NCBI GenBank assembly: GCA_035578905.1
Contig: JAQJVL010000047.1
Coordinates: 1,029,111-1,093,110 of the forward strand
Direction: 5' to 3'
From: Stictocephala bisonia
Taxonomy: Eukaryota; Arthropoda; Insecta; Hemiptera; Membracidae
DNA length: 64,000 bases
Shown: positions 47,158 through 58,375 of the stretch, in pieces
How positions within the stretch are numbered: position 1 is the first letter of the stretch
Layout of the letters: the number at the start of each line of letters is the position of its first letter
The notes under the pieces: model-generated
Told to the model about the DNA's origin: nothing
Database searches by the model: none
The model's input: only the letters and a program-made list of their open reading frames with translations
Position numbers and translations under genes: made by a program

Positions 47158-48647
47158 ATAATTTTAAGAACACGGCGTAGTACATTAATTTTAAGAATAC
47201 AGCGTAGTACATTAATTTTAAGAATACAGCGTAGTACATTAATTTTAAGAATACGGCGTAGTACACTATTTTAAGAATACGGCGTAATACATTAATTTTA
47301 AGAATACAGCGTAGTACATTAATTTTATGAATACGGCGTAATACATTAATTTTAAGAATACAGCGTAGTACATTAATTTTAAGAATACAGCGTAGTACAT
47401 TAATTTTAAGAACACGCCGTAATAAATTAATTTTAAGAATACGGCGTAATACATTAATTATAGGAATACGGCGTAGTACATTAATTTTAAGAACACGGCG
47501 TAGTATATTAATTGTAAGAATACGGCGTAGTACATTAATTTTAAGAACACGGCGTAATACATTAATTTTAAGAATACGGCGTAGTACATTAATTTTAAGA
47601 ATACAGCGTAGTACATTAATTTTAAGAATACAGCGTAGTACATTAATTTTAAGAACACGCCGTAATAAATTAATTTTAAGAATACGGCGTAATACATTAA
47701 TTATAGGAATACGGCGTAGTACATTAATTTTAAGAACACGGCGTAGTATATTAATTGTAAGAATACGGCGTAGTACATTAATTTTAAGAACACGGCGTAA
47801 TACATTAATTTTAAGAACACGGCGTAGTACATTAATTTTAAGAATACGGCGTAGTACATTAATTTTAAGAACACGGCGTAGTACATTAATTTTAAGAACA
47901 CGGCGTAGTACATTAATTTTAAGAATACGGCGTAGTACATTAATTTTAAGAACACGGCGTAGTACATTTATTTTAAGAACACGGCGTAGTACATTAATTT
48001 TAAGAACACGGCGTAGTACATTAATTTTAAGAATACGGCGTAGTACATTAATTTTAAGAACACGGCGTAGTACATTAATTTTAAGAACATGGCGTAGTAC
48101 ATTAATTTTAAGAATACGGCGTAGTACATTAATTTTAAGAACACGGGGTAGTACATTAATTTTAAGAACACGGCGTAGTACATTAATTTTAAGAACACGG
48201 CGTAGTACATTAATTTTAAGAATACGGCGTAGTACATTAATTTTAAGAACACGGCGTAGTACATTAATTTTAAGAATACGGCGTAGTATATTAATTTTAA
48301 GAACATGGCGTAGTACATTAATTTTAAGAACACGGCGTAGTACATTAATTTTAAGAATACGGCGTAGTACATTAATTTTAAGAATACGGTGTAGTACATT
48401 AATTTTAAGAACACGGCGTAGTACATTAATTTTAAGAACATGGCGTAGTACATTAATTTTAAGAATACGGCGTAGTACATTAATTTTAAGAACACGGCGT
48501 AGTACATTAATTTTAAGAATACGGCGTAGTACATTAATTTTAAGAACACGGCGTAGTACATTAATTTTAAGAATACGGCGTAGTACATTAATTTTAAGAA
48601 CACGGCGTAGTACATTAATTTTAAGAATACGGCGTAGTATATTAATT
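47158..48647 (-). repeat. 27-bp satellite, about 55 units
   Basis: The unit is ATTAATTTTAAGAAYACGGC followed by GTAGTAC. Rare variants (ACGCCGTAATAAATTAATTT, ATTATAGGAATACGG, ATTAATTGTAAG) recur in the same order about 242 bp apart (for example TAGGAATACG at 47461 and 47703), a nine-unit higher-order repeat at the proximal end. The minus frame reads MYYAVFLKL repeatedly (up to 215 codons), another repeat artefact. Confidence 0.95.
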
Positions 48648-48649
48648 TT

Positions 48650-49590
48650 ACATTTTTTAAATCATTATAACATTACATTTTTCTCAGACTACAAAATATA
48701 TTCCATTATTTCATAGCTATTTCCATTAAGACTTTCCGTAAATGAGATGGGCTAATTTGAAGATGCGACTTAATGACACTACTGTTAATGTACGTTCGGT
48801 TACATCACTACTGTAAGACTTGTGTGACATGCATTACCGAAGAGTGACAAGGCAATGCAGGCCGGTGCATCCTTGCTTAACTGCACACAATATGGGTGAT
48901 TAGTGAACGATGCAGTTCGCGGAGAAAGTGCACTCATCTTTACTGTTGTACCCAAGGAGTGACCGAGTAATCCAGCAGACGACGTTCTGTGAATAACTGA
49001 ACGCCAACCACCTTGGAGTTTGGGGTTTTTGTTGACGTTTAGAATTCCTAACACATGCTCAAGTCATGTAGCTATGCTTTACTTTATAAAAACACTATCA
49101 TAAGAAGCACTAACAAATCTAAATTTAACATGATTAATGAGTGTAAGAGTGTTGAAAAAATGAATAAGTGAGTGATCAAAATAGTCATTACAAAAATTGT
49201 CCAACTAAGACTGGTTTACAGAATATTTTAGTATAGATAATATAATATATATATGTCTGGACAAATCTCGGAGTGTATATGGGAATATCTCGTATGTATC
49301 TTGTATCCTAACCTACGTGTTGCTGCCCTTGGGCTATATTTTTGGAGGTCTTCTACGTGCCCTATCCTGACGTCATGGTATTGCCATACTACGAAAGAAA
49401 ATTATAACAAATATACGCAACAAAATAATTATTGATGAACATTAATAATATATTTTAAAATAATACATTTAAATTATTGTCAAATGTGTTAATAAAATAA
49501 ACTGCATATGAAAGAATTATTTAATTATAGTCCCAAAATATATGGTTTAATAATTCCTTAACACTGTCAGGAAATAGCATTTTCGAAAAG
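48650..49590. other. Intergenic DNA
   Basis: A GC-richer patch at 48790-49060 holds an 84-codon minus frame without recognised motifs. A palindromic TGACGTCA-type word lies near 49368. No gene is supported. Confidence 0.4.
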
Positions 49591-49594
49591 TAAG

Positions 49595-49980
49595 AAAATA
49601 GAATGAGAACAAGTTTTATACCGTATGTTTACACATTATAATGAGAACAAGTTTTATACCGTTTGTTTACACATTATAACGAGAACAAGTTTTATACCGT
49701 ATGTTTACACATTATAATGAGAACAAGTTTTATACCGTTTGTTTACACATTATAACGAGAACAAGTTTTATACCGTATGTTTACACATTATAATGAGAAC
49801 AAGTTTTATACCGTTTGTTTACACATTATAACGAGAACAAGTTTTATACCGTATGTTTACACATTATAATGAGAACAAGTTTTATACCGTATGTTTACAC
49901 ATTATAATGAGAACAAGTTTTATACCGTATGTTTACACATTATAATGAGAACAAGTTTTATACCGTTTGTTTACACATTT
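49595..49980 (+). repeat. 38-bp satellite with alternating dimer structure, about 10 units
   Basis: AATGAGAACAAGTTTTATAC followed by CGTWTGTTTACACATTAT. Type A (AATGAG with CGTTTG) and type B (AACGAG with CGTATG) alternate strictly for about six units, then hybrid units follow. The alternation shows that expansion occurred as 76-bp dimers. Confidence 0.9.
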
Positions 49981-50559
49981 TATTTGCGGCCACTCCAGCA
50001 ATCGTCTCGGGGTACGACAATATATTTTGTCTCATTCCAGTTAAAGCACAAAAATAACAAATAACGCTATAAGTTTGAATTTGGAAAGCACTTTACAACG
50101 CGTGAACATGCTAATAGATTATTTTCAGAAGGGTAATTTTTAAGTGCACACTTGAACATTTCAGTTCTCAGCTATACAAAAATTCAAGTAATTTTACGTT
50201 TAATTTATTTTAGTAAAATCTGATAAAAAGAATAACCATCCAGATGAAAATACTTTAATTATTAGTATAATATTTACTAAAACTTATTAGTTGAATGAAT
50301 TAAGCAAATAATTGAAGTGCATTTGGTGATCATTAAATAATCTAAATTGATTTAATTTAAATGTTACGAGGTTTTTAAAAACAGTGATGGTTGACTGTGT
50401 CAAACATGTGGAGGTAAATTGCTTTATAAGAACAGTAAATCTAAGACAATCTAGCCATGAGGCCGATTACTTGATATATTTCTCTCGCATGGTGACTACG
50501 TGACTTAAAGACGTGCAAAGATCCCGGGACAACCAGGGATCCTCACGACTTAAGGGTTA
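49981..50559. other. AT-rich intergenic DNA
   Basis: Nothing is recognised here apart from an ATCCCGGGACAACCAGGGAT imperfect palindrome at about 50521. Confidence 0.4.
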
Positions 50560-50870
50560 CCCGAAGTGGTAGATTAAGTCGTACTCCTTAAACGTAGTGG
50601 AGGCACCTCTCTCTCCCTGCGTGACCGGAAATTGAGGGTGAAGGTGACATCTCGTGGAGTCCGCGGGGGAGACAGTAAAACACATTACAGAGCATGCGCG
50701 GTACTCATGGGGCGGGGTCGGGTCAGAGCTCACAGTCGCTCTGCGCATGCGCTTTATCCTAGCGCGCTTCCTTCACAGAATGTCAACTGTAGAAAGCAAG
50801 CGTGAGGCCTGTTGTTTTATGACCATCTTAACTTTTCACGCATATTATTTGTTTATTGTGAAAATTATGT
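50560..50870. promoter_or_regulatory. CpG-rich patch with NRF-1-like and GC-box-like words
   Basis: This is the most GC-rich non-repetitive patch in the window. It contains GAGCATGCGCGG (about 50690), GGGGCGGGGTCGGGTC (about 50709, GC-box-like) and the palindrome TGCGCATGCGCT (50742-50753). The exact 12-mer recurs at 124-135. Frames of 63 (-) and 72 (+) codons lie here without motifs. A promoter or first exon is possible but no downstream exon is identifiable within the window. Confidence 0.25.
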
Positions 50871-51207
50871 AATATAATCGCTATGACTAGCTCGAGAATG
50901 ACTCCCAAACACGAAAATACCAAGTAACGCTTATGCGATTTGAGTACGTTTAAGAAAGCATTTTGAATGAAGAAATAACTTGAAACGATCTTTATAATGT
51001 TATGATTACTAACATTATTTTTACGTAATATTATATAACGTTGTATACATTTTTACGTATGTAAGGTAGATATGTAGATCTAATAGTGTAAAGATATACT
51101 AGGTGGTATATACTTTAGGATCCCGAAATTTATAATGAAATTATGTCTATTACTTTTTAACAAAATAATTTATTACCTTCAGCTTGATAATGAAAATTTA
51201 CGATCAA
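50871..51207. other. AT-rich intergenic DNA
   Basis: Nothing is recognised in this stretch. Confidence 0.4.
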
Positions 51208-51356
51208 ATTCACTCGCCAGTTGACATGGGCCTACAGGCCTGTGCGTCAACTTATTCAACGAGTGAAGTACCAACCGTTGGATCAGTGGGAATTCGAACC
51301 TTGGAATTAGCCCCTCCGCAGTCCGAAACCTTATCAACTGAGCCACCACGCCGGCA
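51208..51356 (-). mobile_element. SINE family A (tRNA-derived), copy 2
   Basis: On the minus strand it reads GCCGGCGTGGTGGCTCAGTT (A box), then AAGGTTCGAATTCCCACTGA (B box), then CAACGGTTGGTACTTCACTC and ACGCACAGGCCTGTAGGCCC. It is the best preserved of the three copies and the one that most clearly shows the pol III promoter spacing. The 62-codon plus frame here is a shadow. Confidence 0.75.
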
Positions 51357-51903
51357 CATTAAATTATCGTGATTAATTTAATTCGGTGCATTTTGTTATC
51401 CATTAAAAATACTCTACGTGATTTTAAATATCAGCTCACATTTACTTAGAGGTAATTGCTACTATAATTTTTAACATTCAATATTAGTTTTGTGTACAGT
51501 TCTAATAAAAGCAGATGACGGAGAGTAAACTCAAAGTTCAAGATTGGTTCAACTTGGAAATTTCATAAAGGGTAAAGTGAGCAAAAATCAATTCACCGAT
51601 ATGCAATCATATTTTTTAATTGAATCTAGGTGATAAAAAACAAAAAATAATAATAATAAAAAAAATAGATAAGTTTAGTAGGTGTCTTTGGCGAGAAAGG
51701 TTTAAATTTAAATGTTAAATTGCGTTATTAATATCGTGAAAAACATCTTTCCTTTTTTTAAATCGGAAATTACGATTTAATAGCTATAGAAAATTAAAAT
51801 ATTTTACCAGATGCAGGCTCATTTATGTGAATTTTGAGCCATTTAATTCATGAGTTATCAATACTCATGAACTAAATGGCTCAAAATATTTATTTACTAT
51901 GGA
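51357..51903. other. AT-rich intergenic DNA
   Basis: An inverted pair ATTTGAGCCATTTAATTCAT-like (about 51833) and ATGAACTAAATGGCTCAAA (about 51867) forms a hairpin. There is no gene. Confidence 0.4.
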
Positions 51904-52035
51904 GACGCCGATCGTCAATATATGGGTGACTAAAGGTTGCGGATGAGTGCGAATGAACGAATGCAGTCATTGTTACTAACTTAGCCCAACTTTTTAAAGA
52001 AAAGGACATTTATCAATAGCCCAATAACTAGGGAA
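51904..52035 (-). mobile_element. SINE family B, 3' fragment
   Basis: The minus strand reads GGGTTCCCTAGTTATTGGGC, TATTGATAAATG, AGTTAGTAACAATGACTGCA, and TTCATTCGCACTCATCCGCA, ending ATTGACGATCGGCGTC. It matches the 3' half of the family members at 7355 and 55880. Confidence 0.55.
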
Positions 52036-53140
52036 CCCATGCTACCTACACCTTAGCGAGTAATTAAAGCCTTACAGATAATCCCTTACAAGGGATGTAC
52101 TAAATATACAGACATGCACATAGTTAATATGTGCTGATTTATGAACCTGTCTTTTTTTACTATGTAAATGTTATATGAGACCAAGTTTTCGAGCAAGTGA
52201 TAACTAAAATATTTAAAGTACCACAATTTTCTTAACGTTAAACATATTTTAAAGTTATTATTAATAGGCAGTGTATGAAAATGTTAACCTCTATACTAAG
52301 TTTGAACATTGTAACCTCAGAGAATCTGAATTCACAAAACTTTAAAATACACAAACAGTCATACAGATAGACTGCGAAATATTTTAGTATACATAATAAT
52401 AGGAACCTTTTTCTTATTTTGACCCAAGGAACTCTATCCTAAAGTTTGGAAACGAAGTTTAGAGCTCTGAATATGTATATTTACTACATTAGTTACAAAA
52501 TTATAATCCTTGAAATATTTTAGTTGCTACTTACTTGAAAACTTAGTCTCATACAACACATACATAGTATAAAAAAGATTAAAATGTCAGACACCAATAA
52601 AATGATCCCTTGTTTGTTGAAATATAATCATAAATAACGGACAAACACGCATTTGATTATTGTAAAATATGCCGTACCGCTGCTTACCAAACCCATTGCT
52701 TATGATGACCAAATGTTTCACCGTTAACAATATTGTAAAATTGTTGTTACTTTAGAAATGTTACTCCATCAGGTGGATACTACCAATCGTATACTAAGTT
52801 TGTGAATTTTAACCTCAGCAGTCCTTTAGTTATACACATTTTCTTTAATTACATAAACAGACAGAAATATAGGCAACAAAACAATATTGGACCTATGTTT
52901 ATAGGAACTTCTTTTCTTATTTTGATCCTAGAATAAGACATCTGGACATACTAAAAATGAAGTTGTTTATGTAAACAAACTTGAGGGCTGAGCCTGCAAC
53001 TCATAAAAAGTCTTTAGATACTTGAAATATTTGTCATTTTACTTGCTATTGAAGTTATACTTCTTTGCGCCCGTTAGACACTTTGGGATGGGATGTTGGT
53101 CGAGAAACCGCGTCACGCTGAAAAGTAAGAACAAATTTTT
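52036..53140. repeat. AT-rich DNA with two decayed copies of a dispersed repeat
   Basis: The order CTATACTAAGTTTG..., AACCTCAG, ACAAACAG..., TAGGAACYT...TTTCTTATTTTGAYCC occurs at 52290-52450 and 52780-52945. A looser match lies at 54770-54890. This is probably a decayed non-coding part of an unidentified transposable element. No gene is seen. Confidence 0.35.
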
Positions 53141-53206
53141 AAGAACTATCGATTAATCGATTGTTAATCGAAGAAATTTAATCGAAGAAATTACTGATAA
53201 TGATAA

Positions 53207-53242
53207 TATAGGTGTATAATATAATAATATTATACACCTATA
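53207..53242. repeat. Perfect 16-bp hairpin
   Basis: TATAGGTGTATAATAT (53207-53222) pairs perfectly with 53227-53242 across a 4-nt loop, in a tract of ATAATA low-complexity DNA. It may be cruciform-forming. Confidence 0.7.
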
Positions 53243-53504
53243 TATTATTATATTATATAATATAATAATGAATATAATAATGAATATTATATAATATAAT
53301 ATAATATAATAATGAAGTCACGTATAATATATTGAAGATAAATATATTGAATAATATTGAAAAATGTCTTATATTTCATTTATATATCCTGTCTGTTTGT
53401 GTGCGTGAGTGGGTGTATGAGAATGGCCAAAGAAGTATAACTTCCACCGTGTGGTCCGACGCACACCCAATTTTTGTTTAGTTTATTCTGCATGAGAGGA
53501 AGCA

Positions 53505-53765
53505 GAACCCATATACGTCTATTAGTATTTACCCATCTACCCACCCACTCATACATGTGCATTAGTATTGACCCACCCGACCACCCAAACACGTGCATTA
53601 GTATTGACCCACCCGAACACCCATACACAGTGGGTGTATTGACCCAACCGCACACCCATACACGTGCAGTGTTATTGACCCAGCCGCCCACTCATACACG
53701 TGCAGTGGTATTGACCCACCTGTCCACCCATACACGTGCAGTGGTATTGAAACACGTGCAGTGTT
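53505..53765 (-). repeat. G-rich minisatellite family, locus 4
   Basis: Written C-rich on the plus strand: CATACACGTGCAGTGGTATT followed by GACCCACCYGYCCACC, about seven units. Open frames of 110 (+) and 103 (-) codons are artefacts. Confidence 0.8.
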
Positions 53766-53923
53766 TTTATTTGTTATTATTTATTAAAAAGTCCCAAAGT
53801 TTGTAAATTATTTAAGGACACCCTTCGCGGTGTTGTGGGCTCAACCGTGGTAACTGATTACGTACTCAGATAGTCTACCGACGTCCTAGACGATCACGCT
53901 GAAACTATACTACATTAAACATC

Positions 53924-53975
53924 AGTAATTGACGTATGAAATGGATACAACCACACATTTCATGCGTCAATTACT
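53924..53975. repeat. 20-bp hairpin with one mismatch
   Basis: AGTAATTGACGTATGAAATG (53924-53943) pairs with CATTTCATGCGTCAATTACT (53956-53975) over a 12-nt loop. ATTACTTGGTGTATGAAATG (53970-53989) repeats part of the stem, so a third partner is present. The origin is unknown. Confidence 0.6.
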
Positions 53976-53999
53976 TGGTGTATGAAATGTACCCAGAAG

Positions 54000-55870
54000 A
54001 CTTCTCACTTATATACTGGATGTTACCAAATTTATACTAAACATTTCAGGATATTGGGTCTAAGGAATGTAACAAATAATATAACTGGGAGTATGTATAT
54101 ATCTCTTCGTTTATCACCAATCTCTCTGTATGTGATTTTTCATATTAAAAATTTCAGGATATTATTCCTTAGGTCAAAAGAAACGTAAATCAAAATATAT
54201 CTTGGGTTATGTATCTATAAATTTAACCTATGTCTGTTTGTATGTGATTTAATATATATATATATATATATGTATATATTTAATTTTTAGAAAAAGATCT
54301 AAGAAAATTCAAGTTAACATTTTACCTAGTAGACTGCCTATTGAAAGTAAATTTTCAGTATATAAACGAGCGGATTTTTTCCTTTTCAAAATAGTGGCTA
54401 TTTAAAATGTTTAACCTTAAATTTATAAAAACTCATACATATTTTTCAATAATTATACAAGAATACAAGCAATTTAAAGATGAAAAAAGTCACAGCTGAA
54501 TACTTCAAATTCTGTTTCAAAGTTTTAAACAGATTCAGTTTTAATGAAATTTGCTTATTTAATTAAAGCATATTTTAACTTTTATTATAGTATTTTTGAT
54601 TTGTTAGATATTTGAAATTGACTGTCTGAATGAAAATGAGATTGACCACCTTTTTCAAAATGAAATAGATAATTGTACAAATTTAAAAAAAGAGAACCTA
54701 CTACGCAGAACGGTTTACTACAATTTGATTAGATTTGGTCAAATAATTTAAAAGATACGCTTGTTTTTGTAAGAGTCATATACATACAGACATTAAGACA
54801 GACATTAAATGAATGTGATATACCCCCAGTCACATTGGGATTTACGTTTATTTTGACTCCAGGAATAGTGTTAAGATTTTTGTATTATGAATTAGGAAAC
54901 ATCCTATATGTTTCCTATACACTTTTGATAACTTTATTTAGAAAAGAGCGTAACGAATTTAAGTTAACGATTTTTCAATTCTGTTGACTGAAGTCTGAAA
55001 TTGTTGCTTTTTATTTTTTACTGTAGAAGCCGTAAGTTCCAAAGTCAGCCATAAATAAATGCTATCCTGAAAGGAATTCATAAAGCAGCTATTCAAGATG
55101 CCTGACTCTATTCTGAGCTAGGGTCGTGTTGTAAGGTCAGGCGTGACGTCACCATAATGATAGCACACGTGGATACACAAGGACCTGAGTTACATAAGAG
55201 GACACATCCTTAGTTAAGAGTGATCACTCCTCTGTCGGTGGAAAGTGAAAACTGTAATCCACGTAAATGCTAATGGTAGGCTGTAAAGTAAAAAAAAGCT
55301 CCTCGGGCCGGGTTTATTGGAGGAATGTCCAACACTTTCTTTTAGGACCCATATTCTAGTTGATTGGGCTTCTGATTGTAGAGAGGAACAGGATTCCATC
55401 TATTTAACTAACTGTTTGAGGAGGCAAACTATATATCTTCACAGAAATTAATAGAATTCTATAAAAGGTATTTATATATTAAATTGGTGATTAGGAAGAA
55501 CTTTGTGCATACATAAATAGTCATATGTAAAACTTACATAATATTATGTACTATATACCACTATGTAAAACATACAACAGCAATAGCATTATGTAAAACA
55601 AACATAAATAGCTATAATTAAAGTTTTGTTATATACTCAAAACTAAATTTCCAACAGTTAATAAAAATGAAAATTTCACTGGGAATAAGAATTTTGAAAA
55701 TTAATTAAGGAAAATTTTGAAAATTCACTGGGCCATGTTGAAAATTAAATAGTTGTATATTAAATCACTCAAAAGATAAATATAAACTGTAATACAGCAT
55801 GAACATGTTATCATGTACATTTTAGTATGTATTGCCAATTACTCTAAAGAGCCATGAATAATCACTACGC
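54000..55870. other. Intergenic DNA
   Basis: No gene is recognised. An (AT)n tract lies at about 54250-54273. A GC-richer patch at 55080-55400 contains a full CRE-type palindrome TGACGTCA (about 55144) and a CACGTG E-box near 55166. A 61-codon minus frame in the patch shows no motif. Confidence 0.4.
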
Positions 55871-55879
55871 CATACTCAG

Positions 55880-56290
55880 TACTAATGGCGCAGTGCTGTA
55901 ACCCAGATACTTGGGACAAAGTGTTGAGGTTCCATACTCAGTCCTCTTTATACCGACACGTCGACCGCTCAGTGGTTGCCATCGATGTGCACACTACTAG
56001 AGAAGTCTGTGGTTTCCAAATTGGGTGGGAAGTCATGGTTCAGAAGTTGTGTAGGGTACAAAACTGTGTGTCAGGCCTATCAGTTAGCTGACAATCAGAC
56101 CAACACTATGTGGTTCATATTCTATATAGAGCTGCAGGTCCCTTAGTTTCCCTGGCTATTGGGATATTAATAGACAGCTCTTTCTCAGGAACAGTCGATC
56201 TAAGTTAGTAATAATGAGTACACTCGTTCATCCACACTCATTACACTCATTCACCCCCCTTATTCGCCCATTCTCTATGATCGGTGTCTT
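55880..56290 (+). mobile_element. SINE family B, near full-length plus-strand copy
   Basis: It starts ATGGCGCAGTGCTGTAACCC (A-box-like) and continues CAGTGGTTGCCATCGATGTG, GTCAGGCCTATCAGTTAGCT, GGTCCCTTAGTTTCCCTGGC, GGATATTAATAGACAGCTCT, and GTTAGTAATAATGAGTACAC, ending ATGATCGGTGTCTTA. It shows the complete order of blocks for the family and is collinear with 7355-7745 in inverse orientation. The 68-codon frame is a shadow. Confidence 0.6.
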
Positions 56291-56457
56291 ACTAATGAAT
56301 AGTAATGGTTTTTTTACAAATAAATTATAAATTATAAAGCAATGAAAACTATATTAAACAATGCTTATTTAAATTTAGGTTAACCGTATTTTATTTTACG
56401 TTCAGGAAGATTTGAATAATTTATAATTAAAACCTTTTACAGAAATAATAATATTGA

Positions 56458-56585
56458 TGTGCAGTGCTGTAATCCAGGCACTTGGAAGTGTAGAATGACG
56501 AGCTCACTACATTCCCTCTGGACTCACAGTCCACTCAATAATGAATCTATATTGGAGGATGATTGGCACGATAGAACAGAGTAAT
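56458..56585 (+). mobile_element. SINE family B, 5' fragment
   Basis: TGCAGTGCTGTAATCCAGGC followed by ACTTGG matches the head of the family. The rest diverges quickly. It lies only 170 bp after a longer copy in the same orientation. Confidence 0.4.
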
Positions 56586-56589
56586 AACT

Positions 56590-57165
56590 GTCAGGTAAAG
56601 TCCTTCATACACTATAGTATATGGTTTGGATTGGACTAATAAAACAACGAAGGTCTTTAGAAGTTCAGATTAATCAGTTAAGACTATTCAAATATCATCT
56701 TTGATACAACATTTGTCACAAGACTACAGTACAATTGCACCCTTTATGCAATATTACTTTTAAAATAGAAACATTGTAAATTTGTCTTATTTTTTATCCA
56801 AGCACAGGTGTCAGATATTTAAAGTATATCTACAAATTATAAAATTGGATTTTTAACCTACGCTTTTAAATGTTTAAACGTGCATTAAATGATAGGAAAA
56901 AATTAATTCTTAAAAAACATTTCTTATAGCTTACGTTTAAAATGTCTTTGACATAAAGAAATTCATAATCTAAAATTTACTTCAAATGGAAATATACCCA
57001 TAATAAAGCTTCACAATATAAAATCAAATGAACATTAAAGCATGTAACATACGTAATAATTAAATAAAACTATCTAAATTAAAAAACAACAATAATCGCA
57101 AGCTTTTAAACTTTATTCAGACGAGAATATTTCGCAAAATGTTTTCAAATATGTATTTTTCTTAG
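56590..57165. other. AT-rich intergenic DNA
   Basis: Nothing is recognised in this stretch. Confidence 0.5.
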
Positions 57166-57169
57166 ATAC

Positions 57170-58375
57170 TATGTTAGGTTAGATTAAATTCAATAGGGTA
57201 GGTTATGTTCCGTAAAGCTAGTTAAATGAGGTAAGTTGTTAGGTTAAATAGGCTAAACTATGTTTTATAAGGCTAGTTAAATTAAATGAGTTTCATTAGG
57301 TTACGTTTCATTAGTTTAGGTTAGTTTGGTTAGGATAGATTAGCTGACGTTGATTTGATTAGTTTCGTTAGTTTAGGTTAGTTTGGTTAAGATGGACAGG
57401 TTAGGTTACGTGTCATTAGTTTATTTAGTTTGGTTAGGTTAAATTGGTTAGGTAACGTTTCGTTAGTGTTGTTAGTTTAGGTTAGTTTGGTTAAGATGGA
57501 CAGGTTAGTTTACGTGTCATTAGTTAATTTAGTTTGGTTATGTTAAGTAGGTTAGGTGACGTTTCGTTACTGTCGTTAATTTAAGTTAGTTTGGTTCGGT
57601 TAGACAGGTTAGGTGACGTGTCATTAGTTAAGTTAGTTTGGTTATGTTAAATAGGTTAGGTGACGTTTCGTTAGTGTAGTTAATTTAAGTTAGTTTGGTT
57701 CGGTTAGACAGGTTAGGTTACGTGTCCTTAGTTAAGTTATTTTGGTTAGGTTAAATAGGTTAGGTGACGTTTCGTTAGTTTAGGTTAGTTTGGTTCGGTT
57801 ACGTGTCATTAGTTAAATTAGTTTGGTTAGGTTAAATAGGTTAGGTGACGTTTCGTTAGTGTCGTTAGGTTAGGTTAGTTTGGTTCTGTTAGACAGGTTA
57901 GGTTACGTGTCATTAGTTAAGTTAGTTTGGTTATGTTAAATAGGTTAGGTGACGTTTCGTTAGTGTCGTTAGGTTGGGTTAGTTTGGTTCTGTTAGACAG
58001 GTTAGGCTACGTGTCATTAGTTAAGTTAGTTTGGTTAGGTTAAATAGGTTAGGTGACGTTTCGTTAGTGTAGTTAATTTAAGTTAGTTTGGTTCGGTTAG
58101 ACAGGTTAGGTTACGTCTCATTAGTTAAGTTAGTTTGGTTAGGTTAAATAGGTTCGCGACGTTTCGTTAGTGTAGTAAATTTAAGTTAGTTTGGTTCGGT
58201 TAGACAGGTTAGGTTACATGTTATTAGTTTAGTAAATTTAGATTAGTTTCTTTATGTTAGGTTACGTTTCATTAGTTTTCTTAATTCAAGTTAGTTAGGT
58301 TACGTTTCATTAGTTTAGTTAAGTTAGCTTAGTTTCGTTAAGTTTAGTTACGTAATATTAAGTTAGGTTAGGCAT
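57170..58375 (+). repeat. GGTTAG-rich degenerate array, about 105-bp unit
   Basis: The landmark AGGTTAGGTGACGTTTCGTT recurs at about 57548, 57650, 57757, 57838, 57943 and 58045, roughly every 105 bp (one shorter interval). Between landmarks lie AGACAGGTTAGGTTACGTGT and TAGTTTGGTTAGGTTAAATA. The base-level texture is GGTTA/TTAGG-like, resembling the insect telomere word, but long uninterrupted TTAGG runs are absent. It is best called an interstitial satellite. Confidence 0.85.

Noticed and set aside
47266..48615. Minus-strand MYYAVFLKL repeat frames as a membrane or silk-like protein
   Set aside because: These are a consequence of the 27-bp unit. Frames break wherever a unit has an indel and no flanking coding sequence exists.
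45010..48647. CRISPR array
   Set aside because: The repeats are contiguous with no unique spacers and the DNA is eukaryotic.
57170..58375. True telomere
   Set aside because: There are no long perfect TTAGG runs, the unit is about 105 bp, and unique sequence continues on both sides.
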